NCBI GenBank assembly: GCA_003557605.1
Contig: PWNW01000376.1
Span: 1 to 9,059, forward strand
Origin: Spirochaetaceae bacterium
GTDB taxonomy: Bacteria > Spirochaetota > Spirochaetia > PWKH01
Length of the DNA stretch: 9,059 bases
Direction of reading: 5' to 3'
Below, in pieces: positions 1 to 5,792 of the stretch (position 1 is its first letter; each line of letters starts with the position of its first letter). A program made the position numbers and the translations under genes. The notes beneath the pieces were generated by a model. It made no database searches, was not told the DNA's origin, and saw only the letters and a list, made by a program, of their open reading frames with translations.

Positions 1-61
1 TGACAAATGCTTTTTCTAATTGGGCAATGAGAACGGCCACTTTCTCAGGATCGCGGATCAT
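1..61 (-). CDS. Start of a probable HEPN-type partner of the nucleotidyltransferase (partial)
   Basis: An ATG on the minus strand (complement of 59-61) opens a frame of 20 codons that runs off the window edge without a stop. It overlaps the last 17 bases of the upstream nucleotidyltransferase gene in another frame. The visible peptide starts MIRDPEKVAVLIAQLEKAF. It is short, helical and carries a LxxLEKA-like pattern common at the N-terminus of HEPN or 'nucleotidyltransferase substrate-binding' proteins. In MNT/HEPN pairs the HEPN protein is usually the RNase toxin and the nucleotidyltransferase neutralises it, often by modifying it. The assignment rests mainly on the overlapping gene order, since only 20 residues can be read. 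It could instead be an unrelated downstream gene or a chance frame. Confidence 0.5.
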   Translation of the reverse strand, partial: MIRDPEKVAVLIAQLEKAFV

Positions 62-413
62 AGATAATAGTCCCCTTTGTATCGATTTCGTGCTTAATGT
101 GAGAAGCGCAGGTCTTGTAGTCAATAAGATCAATTTTAAACGGACTCCCCAGTGTTTCTGCTGCGCAAAGATAATATTCACGACCTTCGAATGCTAAATC
201 GATATCAAAATGTTCTGAATATACGGTACCTTCAGCCAGAGATCCGAATAAGATGATACGCCCGAGGGAAGGATCAATCTGTTGAAACTTCTTGATTAAT
301 TTAGATATTTCCCGAAAAGCATCTTCTTTTCTGTTTTCGATCCGTCTTTGCCTATCCAAAACGGCGCTGCTGCGTTTCTTCATTACTGCATTGCAAACTC
401 TTTCCGGAACCAT
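45..413 (-). CDS. Minimal nucleotidyltransferase (MNT, antitoxin-like, MntA family)
   Basis: This is a small protein (up to 122 residues) with the polymerase-beta nucleotidyltransferase signature. A Gly57-Ser58 pair lies in a FGSLAEG context, followed by Asp70 and Asp72 in DIDL. A third acidic residue, Asp95, sits in FKIDLID. These three Asp are the usual metal ligands. Stand-alone MNT domains of this size normally act with a HEPN protein encoded alongside, and an overlapping downstream start is present here (at 61). The N-terminal stretch is basic and helical. The start is uncertain. The first ATG (413) has no clear ribosome site. The second, Met11 (383), has GGAAAG about 16 nt upstream and gives a 112-residue protein closer to the family norm. 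Proposed role: antitoxin of a type VII-like MNT/HEPN system, by family knowledge. Confidence 0.8.
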   Translation of the reverse strand: MVPERVCNAVMKKRSSAVLDRQRRIENRKEDAFREISKLIKKFQQIDPSLGRIILFGSLAEGTVYSEHFDIDLAFEGREYYLCAAETLGSPFKIDLIDYKTCASHIKHEIDTKGTIIYDPRS

Positions 414-625
414 GTTGCATAGTATTTCAAAAAGGGCTGCATATCAATAATGAAGCTGCGACAAACAGAAGCTGACAATAATGCAGACCTGTGTTCCCGA
501 GAGCACCAAGGAGTTTATAATCCTGCGGGGGGGTGAAAAGGAAACTGAACAGATATATAGACCTCTGTAATGACACAGGAACGGCGCAAATCCCTGATCA
601 ATGGGGCAGTGAAGAAGGCACAGGC

Positions 626-643
626 ATATCATTGAGATGATAT
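626..643. repeat. Small AT-rich inverted repeat downstream of the acetyltransferase gene
   Basis: ATATCAT and ATGATAT form a perfect 7-bp stem around a TGAG loop, 16 bases past the stop of the acetyltransferase. The stem is A/T-rich and followed by only three T on the plus strand and no T-tract on the minus strand. It is therefore a weak candidate for a transcription end. The rest of 414-658 holds no gene I can support. Confidence 0.3.
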
Positions 644-658
644 TTGAACCGGATCGAA

Positions 659-1348
659 TTAGGTCATATATGGTTCACCCTTCTTCCGAGTTCGTATTTC
701 CCTTGCCGGAGTGCCGTAGGCCACCGTAAAGGAAGATACGTTCTTTAATACGGTTGCACCGGCGCCGATGACAGTATGCTCCCCAATGGTTATTTCTTCC
801 CTGAGTACAGCACCAATGCTTACTGCTGAAAAATCACCGATGGTGCAGGCTCCCCCAGTTACTGCTCTTGGAGCAAGACAGGAATAATCCCCCATAGTAG
901 AATCGTGATCAAGGGAAGAGTTTGTGTTTATTAAACAAAACCTTCCAACTTGGCAGCATGTGCTGATCACTGCCCCGGCTGTAATAACTGTGCCTTCTCC
1001 TATGGTGACCCCGCGTCCAATTTGCGCATCAGGATGTACGGCTGTAACAAAGGCAATGCCAGTGTCACTGCATAATTCCTGAATCCTCGTAACCGTTTTA
1101 TACCTTTGATAATTATCGCCGGCGGCTACCACGATCCCAAATATCTTATGTCTCTTCTGCAATACTGGAAGGTCTGCTTCCTTCCCAAGGACTGTATAAC
1201 CAAAGGTAATATCGTCGACGCGCTGGTCATTATCGATGATTCCGGCAATAGTGTATCTGTTGTCTTTTTCAATAATATCTATAATATTCCGTGCATGGCC
1301 AAAATCATCTTTCCCGTCAATTAACACAACAATTCTCTCTCTGCTCAT
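659..1348 (-). CDS. NeuD/PglD-like sugar O-/N-acyltransferase (left-handed beta-helix)
   Basis: The protein has 229 residues, close to the usual 200-230 of the NeuD/PglD family. Residues 1-105 form an alpha/beta domain (MSRERIVVLIDG at the N-terminus, IAGIIDND at about 35-41). In this family that domain binds the UDP-sugar. Residues ~108-205 carry hexapeptide repeats (IGRGVTIGEGT, ITIGEHTVIGAGA) that fold as a left-handed beta-helix and bind acetyl-CoA. His148 in SLDHDS matches the catalytic base position of PglD-type enzymes. The end, VAYGTPAREIR, is the standard C-terminal motif. The first-domain glycine motif GGHA is altered to DFGHA. A perfect AGGAGGT lies 5 nt before the ATG and fixes the start. 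No other polysaccharide or glycan gene is visible here, so the acceptor sugar is unknown. Cytoplasmic; probably modifies a surface-polysaccharide precursor (inference). Confidence 0.88.
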   Translation of the reverse strand: MSRERIVVLIDGKDDFGHARNIIDIIEKDNRYTIAGIIDNDQRVDDITFGYTVLGKEADLPVLQKRHKIFGIVVAAGDNYQRYKTVTRIQELCSDTGIAFVTAVHPDAQIGRGVTIGEGTVITAGAVISTCCQVGRFCLINTNSSLDHDSTMGDYSCLAPRAVTGGACTIGDFSAVSIGAVLREEITIGEHTVIGAGATVLKNVSSFTVAYGTPAREIRTRKKGEPYMT

Positions 1349-1401
1349 GCAGTACCTCCTGATTTCTATACCGTAATCGGTGCATGCTGCTCACAATTAT
1401 G

Positions 1402-1430
1402 ATTATATATACGTTACGGTAACATTTAAA
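1402..1430 (-). promoter_or_regulatory. Promoter of the acetyltransferase gene with an 11-bp palindrome in the spacer
   Basis: On the minus strand TTTAAA (-35, complement of 1425-1430) is followed after 17 bases by a perfect TATAAT (-10, complement of 1402-1407). Between the two hexamers lies GTTACCGTAAC (complement of 1413-1423), a 5-1-5 inverted repeat where a repressor could sit. The -10 is ~54 nt from the start codon. Confidence 0.55.
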
Positions 1431-1605
1431 GGGAAAAGTTCCGTGAAGGAAAAGAAGTGAGATGGCTGAAGCAGAAAAATATGCCATTTAAAGAATGCTC
1501 TTGAGTCTATTACATCGAAACTGTTCAGCGAGAAGATGGTTTACACCTCTTACTATGTCTGCCTGTCCCAAAAGAGTAACCCATGATTAAGGAATAAATT
1601 AGAAG

Positions 1606-1645
1606 AAAAAAATCTGTTAAGGGAGGCAAACTTGCTTCCCTTAAC
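1606..1645 (-). terminator. Strong rho-independent terminator, minus strand
   Basis: GTTAAGGGA-G-GCAA (from 1616) pairs with TTGC-T-TCCCTTAAC (to 1645), 13-14 pairs around a tiny loop. The single non-complementary position is a G:T, which is a wobble pair in plus-strand RNA and an A/C mismatch in minus-strand RNA. On the minus strand the stem is followed within 3 bases by seven T (complement of 1606-1612). Orientation fits termination of the leftward peptidase/PIN transcript, about 265 nt after the PIN stop codon. The plus strand lacks a T-tract. Confidence 0.8.
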
Positions 1646-1694
1646 GGAAATAAATGCGTAATCACCTAAACATGAATAAGGGGAGCTGCAAGGC

Positions 1695-1907
1695 ATGAAC
1701 ATTATTGCATATCAGCCAGAGCGATGTCGACAGCATGTTTATAGGAGGCGATTGTATTCTTCTCGGGATTACCGGGTATTCTTATCGGAAATTATCCATT
1801 TGAGAAGCCGACAGTCACAAATTTCAGAGGTTCACGAGGCCCTGGATACGTATGTATACGACAGGGCTGCGGCGGTGGGGTATGAATCGATTGCTGCAAC
1901 GGAATGA
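1695..1907 (+). CDS. Small hypothetical protein, antisense to the module's 3' region
   Basis: The frame has 70 codons and starts at an ATG preceded by AAGGGGAG at about 9 nt, a good ribosome site. It ends with a TGA two bases before the convergent stop of the PIN-like gene. The product is Arg-rich in its first half (RCRQHVYRRRLYSSRDYR) and acidic at the end. I recognise no family, signal peptide or membrane segment. It lies wholly between the PIN gene and the leftward terminator. If leftward transcription is real, the two transcripts would be complementary over this stretch. The good ribosome site argues for a gene. Shortness, lack of homology and absence of a clear promoter argue against. 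Confidence 0.35.
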   Translation: MNIIAYQPERCRQHVYRRRLYSSRDYRVFLSEIIHLRSRQSQISEVHEALDTYVYDRAAAVGYESIAATE

Positions 1908-1909
1908 TT

Positions 1910-2401
1910 CTAATGGAACTGAGCCCCGGTATTACGTAGGAAAGTATAGGTATCAATGTAATTGACGCCAAATACTTGGCAAATATTTGGGATCTTTACT
2001 GTTTTCGCGCCAGAACCAACAGGAGCCTCCTGAGTGACGACTGTATGACTCTGAACAGCAGCATACGAAATGACCCAGGCATCAGCCTTCCGGAGAAAAA
2101 TCTCGGAGTTCTTTGCTTCATAAGATTTGCTGACGTAATCAGCGATTTCAGAGAACTTCATCTGAATCTCAGAATCGGGGTCAAGGAATAAGCCTGATGA
2201 TTTTCTTTCCTTGATCCAGTGAGAGAGGCAGTCATCTGCTTTATTGTCTGTGAGCTCCTTATAGACGAATGAAGGCGAGATGATGCATTGTTCTTCAACC
2301 AGATGATCAAGCCAGTTCCAGAATCCAGGGACTATATCGTGGGCATACTCTAAGCGGTGTGACTGAATGTAGACATTGGAATCGAGGCAATATGTGATCA
2401 C
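1910..2401 (-). CDS. PIN-like nuclease, DUF4411 type (probable toxin)
   Basis: The protein has 163 residues. The N-terminus YCLDSNVYI has the first acidic residue of a PIN fold (Asp7, with Asn9). Glu49 in YKELTD and Asp107 in KADAWVISYA supply the other expected acids. VVTQE at 121-125 followed by KIPNICQVFGV fits the C-terminal strand region of DUF4411 proteins, as I recall them. PIN domains are metal-dependent RNases and often toxins. The start is a GTG that shares four bases (GTGA) with the stop of the upstream XRE-peptidase gene, so the two are translationally coupled. That pairing, regulator-peptidase first and PIN nuclease second, is the layout of a toxin-antitoxin-like module. Substrate and true toxicity are not shown by the sequence. 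Confidence 0.8.
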   Translation of the reverse strand: MITYCLDSNVYIQSHRLEYAHDIVPGFWNWLDHLVEEQCIISPSFVYKELTDNKADDCLSHWIKERKSSGLFLDPDSEIQMKFSEIADYVSKSYEAKNSEIFLRKADAWVISYAAVQSHTVVTQEAPVGSGAKTVKIPNICQVFGVNYIDTYTFLRNTGAQFH

Positions 2402-3573
2402 TTGAAGCTCCGCATATCGATCAGCTTGTACACAACCGGAACGTTCACACTGAGTAGATCAGCTGCATCCCGATATAACAGCTTTCGTTCCTGGATGCTC
2501 GATATCACAGCATCGGTGAATGGCTTACTTGTTTTTGCGAAAAAGTTGTTATAGAAATCACCTTTACTGGAAGATTTTTTCATTTTTGTTTTTTCTAGTT
2601 TTGCATTCTCTTCAAGCATTCGGCCGTATAGATCAAAAAAGTTTTTTTTAGTAATGGCCTTAGTGTCTAATAATCTTCTCAGTACAACAATAGTGCTGAT
2701 TTTAAAATCTTTGGAGATCTGAATGATTGTCTGATAGTCAAGCTCGAGAGATTTGGAGGGCAGGAGTTTTTCAGGAGCTAATAATTCTGCTGCAATCCGG
2801 TTGCAGGTTCTCTCTAAGTCCTGAAAATCGTCGAGTTCCTGCTCGTCGGGGTTCAGATTCGATATCCCGCTTTTCCCGTACCACAGGTGAGCAAGTTCAT
2901 GGGCGAGGGTAAAGATCTGACCAGCATAGCAGTCATTGGAATTGATAAAGATGTATGGACTATAGTCATCGCAGATTGCTAAACCACGAAACTCGGAGAT
3001 GCTCAACTTGCGTCGGGTATTATTCCCTACAACTCCGCTCCTAACAACCGTGATTCCCGCATTTTCACACAAGGCTATGATAGATCTCAGATAATCATCT
3101 CTAGTGTAGACAGTGGAAAAAAGTCTATCAGGCCATCTGAGGATCTTACGAATATCAGTTACAATATCAGATAGGGGGTCAGTGAGACGGAAAGATCCTA
3201 TAAAGCTGAGCGGTGCTCTCCCTTCTTCTCTGTTGTAGGCCGAATACCATTCTTGTTGTCGTAAAACGATATTAATCATATCACGGAGATCAATACTAAC
3301 TTCCTGAAATCTCAGATCCCTAATGGTACGAAAATCAGTGATAGGAAGTCTATCAGCTTCAGGGGGAGAAGAAAGGTAGAGATACCCAAAAGGGATCTTG
3401 AGTATATGGCCGATATTCATCGCCTGATTGATGGTCGGGAAGGCTTTTCCGGTTTCCCAGGATAGATACTTATCAAAATTGACGTGCAGTTTATCTGCTA
3501 CGACTTGTTGAGGTATATCTAATCTTGTTCTTCCCCATCTAAGAATTTCGGAGTTGATATAAGCAATAGCCAT
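2398..3573 (-). CDS. XRE-family HTH regulator fused to ImmA/IrrE zinc metallopeptidase
   Basis: The protein has 391 residues in three parts. Residues ~6-70 form a Cro/CI-type helix-turn-helix (LDIPQQVVADKLHV, then YLSWETGKAFPT). A linker with LPITDFRTI at 76-84 is typical of long ImmA-type fusions. Residues ~160-275 hold the M78-type peptidase with the zinc motif HELAH (His225, Glu226, His229) and the helix NRIAAELLAP, where Glu263 is the likely third ligand. The C-terminal ~60 residues (from KGDFYNNFF) form a helical module often seen in this family. By family knowledge such proteins repress their own operon and cleave or shed a partner repressor on a signal. AAGGA lies 9 nt before the ATG. 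The stop overlaps the PIN gene start, so this is the likely antitoxin/regulator of that nuclease. Confidence 0.88.
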   Translation of the reverse strand: MAIAYINSEILRWGRTRLDIPQQVVADKLHVNFDKYLSWETGKAFPTINQAMNIGHILKIPFGYLYLSSPPEADRLPITDFRTIRDLRFQEVSIDLRDMINIVLRQQEWYSAYNREEGRAPLSFIGSFRLTDPLSDIVTDIRKILRWPDRLFSTVYTRDDYLRSIIALCENAGITVVRSGVVGNNTRRKLSISEFRGLAICDDYSPYIFINSNDCYAGQIFTLAHELAHLWYGKSGISNLNPDEQELDDFQDLERTCNRIAAELLAPEKLLPSKSLELDYQTIIQISKDFKISTIVVLRRLLDTKAITKKNFFDLYGRMLEENAKLEKTKMKKSSSKGDFYNNFFAKTSKPFTDAVISSIQERKLLYRDAADLLSVNVPVVYKLIDMRSFK

Positions 3574-3603
3574 ATCTAATGATCCTTTATTATTGCCCTA
3601 CTG

Positions 3604-3634
3604 ACTATAGCATCTGTTCGCTTGCAAATGTTAA
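3604..3634 (-). promoter_or_regulatory. Possible promoter of the XRE-peptidase/PIN module
   Basis: On the minus strand TTAACA (complement of 3629-3634) precedes TATAGT (complement of 3604-3609) by 19 bases. The -10 is extended by TGC immediately upstream (TGCTATAGT), which can compensate for the long spacer. It lies 30 bases upstream of the start codon. Confidence 0.4.
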
Positions 3635-3705
3635 GTTCTTTTCAAACTTCTGTCCAACTCGGCATGGTAATATCCTAACAGCTTTTTTACATCTTGGAAT
3701 TCTGG

Positions 3706-3852
3706 TTATTGGAACTGCTGGAGTAACTGATATCGTGATATTCTAGTTAATGTACATTGTTTATGTTGAGGCGTAAGCTTGTGTTGATCTTGTGTTTTAG
3801 GAATATGGTCAGCTCTTAAGCCAAATAGATTATAATTTTTCCTGTAATCCAT
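3706..3852 (-). CDS. Putative small protein of 48 residues
   Basis: The ATG at 3852 is preceded by AGGAGG with a 7-base spacing, the best ribosome site in the accessory region together with that of the acetyltransferase. This favours it over in-frame upstream ATGs at 3858 and 3900. The product is hydrophilic and Gln-rich (residues 1-10 MDYRKNYNLF; ends RYQLLQQFQ), without a membrane segment or a family I recognise. A near-consensus promoter lies directly upstream with twin palindromes further up. It could be a real small regulator or toxin-like protein, or the surviving 5' end of a gene lost by deletion. The strong expression signals with an unknown product leave both open. Confidence 0.4.
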   Translation of the reverse strand: MDYRKNYNLFGLRADHIPKTQDQHKLTPQHKQCTLTRISRYQLLQQFQ

Positions 3853-3871
3853 TATCATGCCTCCTAATACC

Positions 3872-3900
3872 ATATTACTAGCTCTATAGGTGGAGGTCAA
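3872..3900 (-). promoter_or_regulatory. Promoter of the 48-residue ORF
   Basis: On the minus strand TTGACC (complement of 3895-3900) is followed after exactly 17 bases by TAATAT (complement of 3872-3877). The predicted transcript start is only about 13-15 bases before the ATG, just including the AGGAGG. The -35 is 5/6 to consensus, the -10 4/6. Confidence 0.45.
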
Positions 3901-3912
3901 CGGATTATTGGT

Positions 3913-3940
3913 AACAGGTTATATAACAGGTTATATAACA
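3913..3940. repeat. Tandem 12-bp repeat containing two palindromes
   Basis: AACAGGTTATAT occurs twice in direct succession (3913-3924, 3925-3936) with a third partial copy (AACA). Each repeat junction creates the perfect 10-bp palindrome GTTATATAAC (3918-3927 and 3930-3939), so two identical dyads sit 12 bp apart on nearly the same helix face. They lie 18 bp upstream of the -35 of the small ORF's promoter, where a dimeric regulator could bind. Confidence 0.6.
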
Positions 3941-4022
3941 TTTTGATAACACTTCCAATATTTTTAAAGGCATTTTCAATTATTTAGGCTAGTGTAAAAA
4001 ATGGCTTGCATGGCTTTAATAA

Positions 4023-4096
<74 letters not shown>

Positions 4097-4106
4097 AAAA
4101 GAAATA

Positions 4107-4179
4107 TCGGGGTGAGAGGACTCGAACCTCCGGTTTCCTGCTCCCAAAGCAGGCGCCTTAGCCACTAGGCTACACCCCG
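4107..4179 (-). tRNA. tRNA-Pro (anticodon TGG)
   Basis: The minus strand folds as a 73-base tRNA. The acceptor CGGGGTG/CACCCCG is typical of bacterial tRNA-Pro. The D arm is GCCT/AGGC. The anticodon stem CCTGC/GCAGG encloses TTTGGGA, so the anticodon is TGG. The T arm is GGAGG-TTCGAGT-CCTCT and the discriminator is A. CCA is not encoded. It is the promoter-proximal member of the pair. Confidence 0.96.
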
Positions 4180-4192
4180 TCAACCGAAAACG

Positions 4193-4221
4193 AGTATATA
4201 GATTTCATCGGCTATGGTCAA
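4193..4221 (-). promoter_or_regulatory. Promoter of the tRNA-Pro/tRNA-Arg transcript
   Basis: On the minus strand TTGACC (complement of 4216-4221) and TATACT (complement of 4193-4198) are separated by exactly 17 bases, each 5/6 to the sigma-70 consensus. The -10 lies 13 bases before the mature 5' end of tRNA-Pro. It sits 18 bases upstream of the divergent nth start, so the two promoters must be close or overlapping. Confidence 0.75.
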
Positions 4222-4239
4222 GTACAGCGGTTTTTTGCT

Positions 4240-4896
4240 ATGCTCCTGCCTATGACAGCAGAAATATACCGGCGCCTTGATCGTGAGTATCCTGAGGAGA
4301 TTGGGTTTATTGAGGCACGAAGCCCCTATGAACATCTGATTGCGGTGATTATGTCCGCCCAGACCACCGACAGACAGGTAAACCAAGTAACTCCGAAGCT
4401 TTTTGAACGGTTTCCGTCTCCGGCAGACCTTGCCTCTGCACCGATTAGCGAGGTGGAGCGGATCATCCATTCCGTAGGGTTTTATCGGGTCAAGGCACGG
4501 AATATCATAGGAGCAGCTTCGGTGATACACCACACCTTTCATGATAAAGTCCCTGAAGAAATGGAAGAGCTGCTGTCGATTCCCGGTGTCGGACGAAAGA
4601 GCGCCAATGTCATCCGTGGTCACTGTTTCACAAAGCCCGCTGTGATTGTTGACACCCATTTTGCCAGGGTTGTCCGGAGACTGGGGCTGGTGCAGGCTTC
4701 TCATCCCGATGTGATAGAGCGGGAGATTGCCGGGATGCTGGACGGGGGACTGCAGTACCGGTTTTCCATGACCGTCAATATGCACGGCAGAAAAATTTGC
4801 CATGCAAAGAAACCTCAGTGCAGTGTCTGCCTGCTTGAGGATATCTGCAGGAAATCAGGGCTACCTGAGGCTTTTCAGCTTGGTAACGGTGTATAG
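4240..4896 (+). CDS. nth: Endonuclease III (DNA glycosylase/AP lyase, base excision repair)
   Basis: The protein has 218 residues (E. coli Nth 211). It removes oxidised pyrimidines and cleaves the abasic site. IAVIMSAQTTD at 34-44 matches the LLSAQATD region. The helix-hairpin-helix is LLSIPGVGRKSANVI (111-125), with catalytic Lys120 at its end, and catalytic Asp138 lies in VDTHFARV. The [4Fe-4S] cluster ligands are Cys187, Cys194, Cys197 and Cys203 in the C-x6-C-x2-C-x5-C pattern. All active-site residues are present. The start is not well defined: neither ATG 4240 nor the in-frame ATG 4252 has a good ribosome site. Its last 12 codons overlap the convergent gene at 4861-5406. It is divergent from the tRNA pair and stands outside any evident operon. 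Confidence 0.95.
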   Translation: MLLPMTAEIYRRLDREYPEEIGFIEARSPYEHLIAVIMSAQTTDRQVNQVTPKLFERFPSPADLASAPISEVERIIHSVGFYRVKARNIIGAASVIHHTFHDKVPEEMEELLSIPGVGRKSANVIRGHCFTKPAVIVDTHFARVVRRLGLVQASHPDVIEREIAGMLDGGLQYRFSMTVNMHGRKICHAKKPQCSVCLLEDICRKSGLPEAFQLGNGV

Positions 4897-5406
4897 GCAG
4901 TCCTTCCACCAGGTTCTCTGCACCTCATAGGTAAGCTCAATCTGGATAATGCGGGTCGGGATAAATGCTGCTTTTACGGCATGCTGTTCCAAAATTTCCG
5001 GATGATTCTGCAGGTATTCGCAGATATCTGACCCCCCTATATAAATCCCAGGGAACGGGGGGATGGGAAACTCACCGTCAACTGAGAAACCGAGGTAGCT
5101 GTCCGAAAGGGTAACGGGATGTCTGCTGACGGCAAACAATGCCCCGCCCTTTATTTCGAGGGAGTCCCATACTGCTTTCGGTGACCTTGGGATGTCATGG
5201 GGGAGATCATCTTGTTGCATGGGTTCGGGAACATAGCCGATGGGAATTATCGGCTCCAGGGCCCTGAGGCTGATGCAACCAGTTTGGGAAAAAAGCTGTG
5301 AGCGAAGCTGTTCAACCGGTGCAGCCGCATGGTCCGGAACTGACCAGGCAAGCAGATATGAAGTTTCCATAGACATATAAGATAGTGATTTGCCGGATAA
5401 TTTCAA
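4861..5406 (-). CDS. Hypothetical protein, convergent and overlapping with nth
   Basis: The frame gives up to 181 residues from a TTG. The protein is soluble-looking, with no signal peptide, membrane segment or cysteine motif, and I do not recognise a family. It has Pro-rich patches (PIIPIGYVPEP, FPIPPFPGIYIGG) and an aromatic, basic C-terminus (RTWWKDCLY). The start is unclear. The TTG has only a weak AAAGAG upstream. In-frame ATGs at 5376 and 5370 would remove 10 or 12 residues, and the sequence from METSYLLAW looks like a natural beginning. The 36-base 3' overlap with nth is unusual but both reading frames are long. The frame is kept over 540 bases and codon use looks normal, so I take it as real. 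Confidence 0.65.
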   Translation of the reverse strand: MKLSGKSLSYMSMETSYLLAWSVPDHAAAPVEQLRSQLFSQTGCISLRALEPIIPIGYVPEPMQQDDLPHDIPRSPKAVWDSLEIKGGALFAVSRHPVTLSDSYLGFSVDGEFPIPPFPGIYIGGSDICEYLQNHPEILEQHAVKAAFIPTRIIQIELTYEVQRTWWKDCLYTVTKLKSLR

Positions 5407-5504
5407 GACGGCTCTTTACATAAATGAAATAATTTGGTACGTTTTGAAAACTGAACTAGGAATATTCACGTATTCTATATATTTTTCAATAAGGCGGAAC
5501 CGAC

Positions 5505-5732
5505 ATGTCACGGAAATGCGAAATTTGCGGAAAAGGAACGATTGCAGGAAATAACGTCCCCAGAAAAGGACAGGCAAAGAAGGCCGGTGGAGTTGGTCAG
5601 CATATTGGTGTGACAACGAAACGGGTATTCAAACCAAACATAGTAAAAGTTCGGGCCATGGTAGCCGGCAGAGTAAAGAACATCACAATGTGCACGCGGT
5701 GCCTCCGCAGTTCTAAGGTGGAAAAGGTCTAA
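5505..5732 (+). CDS. rpmB: 50S ribosomal protein L28, zinc-ribbon form
   Basis: The protein has 75 residues, a normal length for L28. It begins MSRKCEICGKG and carries GNNVP, then KRVFKPNIVKVRA, the conserved L28 core. Cys5 and Cys8 with Cys63 and Cys66 form two CxxC pairs, the zinc-binding (C+) version rather than the Cys-free paralogue found in some species under zinc limitation. AAGGCGG lies 7-8 nt before the ATG. The A/T-rich leader 5407-5504 probably holds the promoter, but no pair of hexamers with good spacing stands out. A rho-independent terminator follows 30 bases after the stop. It is basic and ribosome-bound, as expected. Confidence 0.96.
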   Translation: MSRKCEICGKGTIAGNNVPRKGQAKKAGGVGQHIGVTTKRVFKPNIVKVRAMVAGRVKNITMCTRCLRSSKVEKV

Positions 5733-5762
5733 GCTGAGCTTCCGGACCATGGAATGCTGTAC

Positions 5763-5792
5763 AAAGGGCCCTTCACCGGGGCTCTTTTTTTT
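5763..5792 (+). terminator. Rho-independent terminator after rpmB / in the thrA leader
   Basis: AAAGGGCCC (5763-5771) pairs with GGGCTCTTT (5779-5787) around the loop TTCACCG, with one G:U wobble, and runs into an uninterrupted tract of eight T ending at 5792. It is correctly oriented to end rpmB transcripts. An upstream segment, GAGC-TT-CCGG (5736-5745), can pair with CCGG-G-GCTC (5776-5784) and so compete for the 3' arm, which would make it a conditional terminator for thrA. The terminator is clear; the attenuator role is inference. Confidence 0.85.

Larger units (their letters stand above)
1349..1694. other. Intergenic stretch without a supportable gene
   Basis: This 346-base stretch holds the acetyltransferase promoter at its left end and a strong minus-strand terminator at its right end. 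Between them (about 1441-1600) all frames are short. One minus-strand frame from 1586 to 1488 has no stop for about 32 codons and a protein-like look, but no start, ribosome site or recognisable family. Nothing resembling an RNA gene or insertion sequence with intact ends was seen. Confidence 0.6.

Noticed and set aside
444..632. 62-codon minus-strand frame between the nucleotidyltransferase and acetyltransferase genes
   Set aside because: No ribosome site, Cys/Leu/Ser-rich composition typical of a chance frame, no family resemblance. Short plus-strand frames here (from about 481 and 570) are also too short to support.
1106..1324. 72-codon plus-strand frame opposite the acetyltransferase
   Set aside because: It is antisense to a well-supported gene, lacks a ribosome site and has no recognisable motif.
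1391..1402. A minus-strand motif resembling the lac operator core (AATTGTGAGC)
   Set aside because: It is a single half-site match without the symmetric partner and without any lac-type gene nearby, so coincidence is the simplest reading.
1488..1586. Open minus-strand stretch with a protein-like look (reads ...WVTLLGQADIVRGV...)
   Set aside because: Only about 32 codons, no start codon or ribosome site, stops at both ends and no recognised family. It might be a relic of a transposase, but this cannot be supported.
4180..4803. 207-codon minus-strand frame opposite nth
   Set aside because: It lies in the shadow of a gene with complete active-site and iron-sulfur motifs, and its His/Pro/Cys-rich product resembles no protein family.
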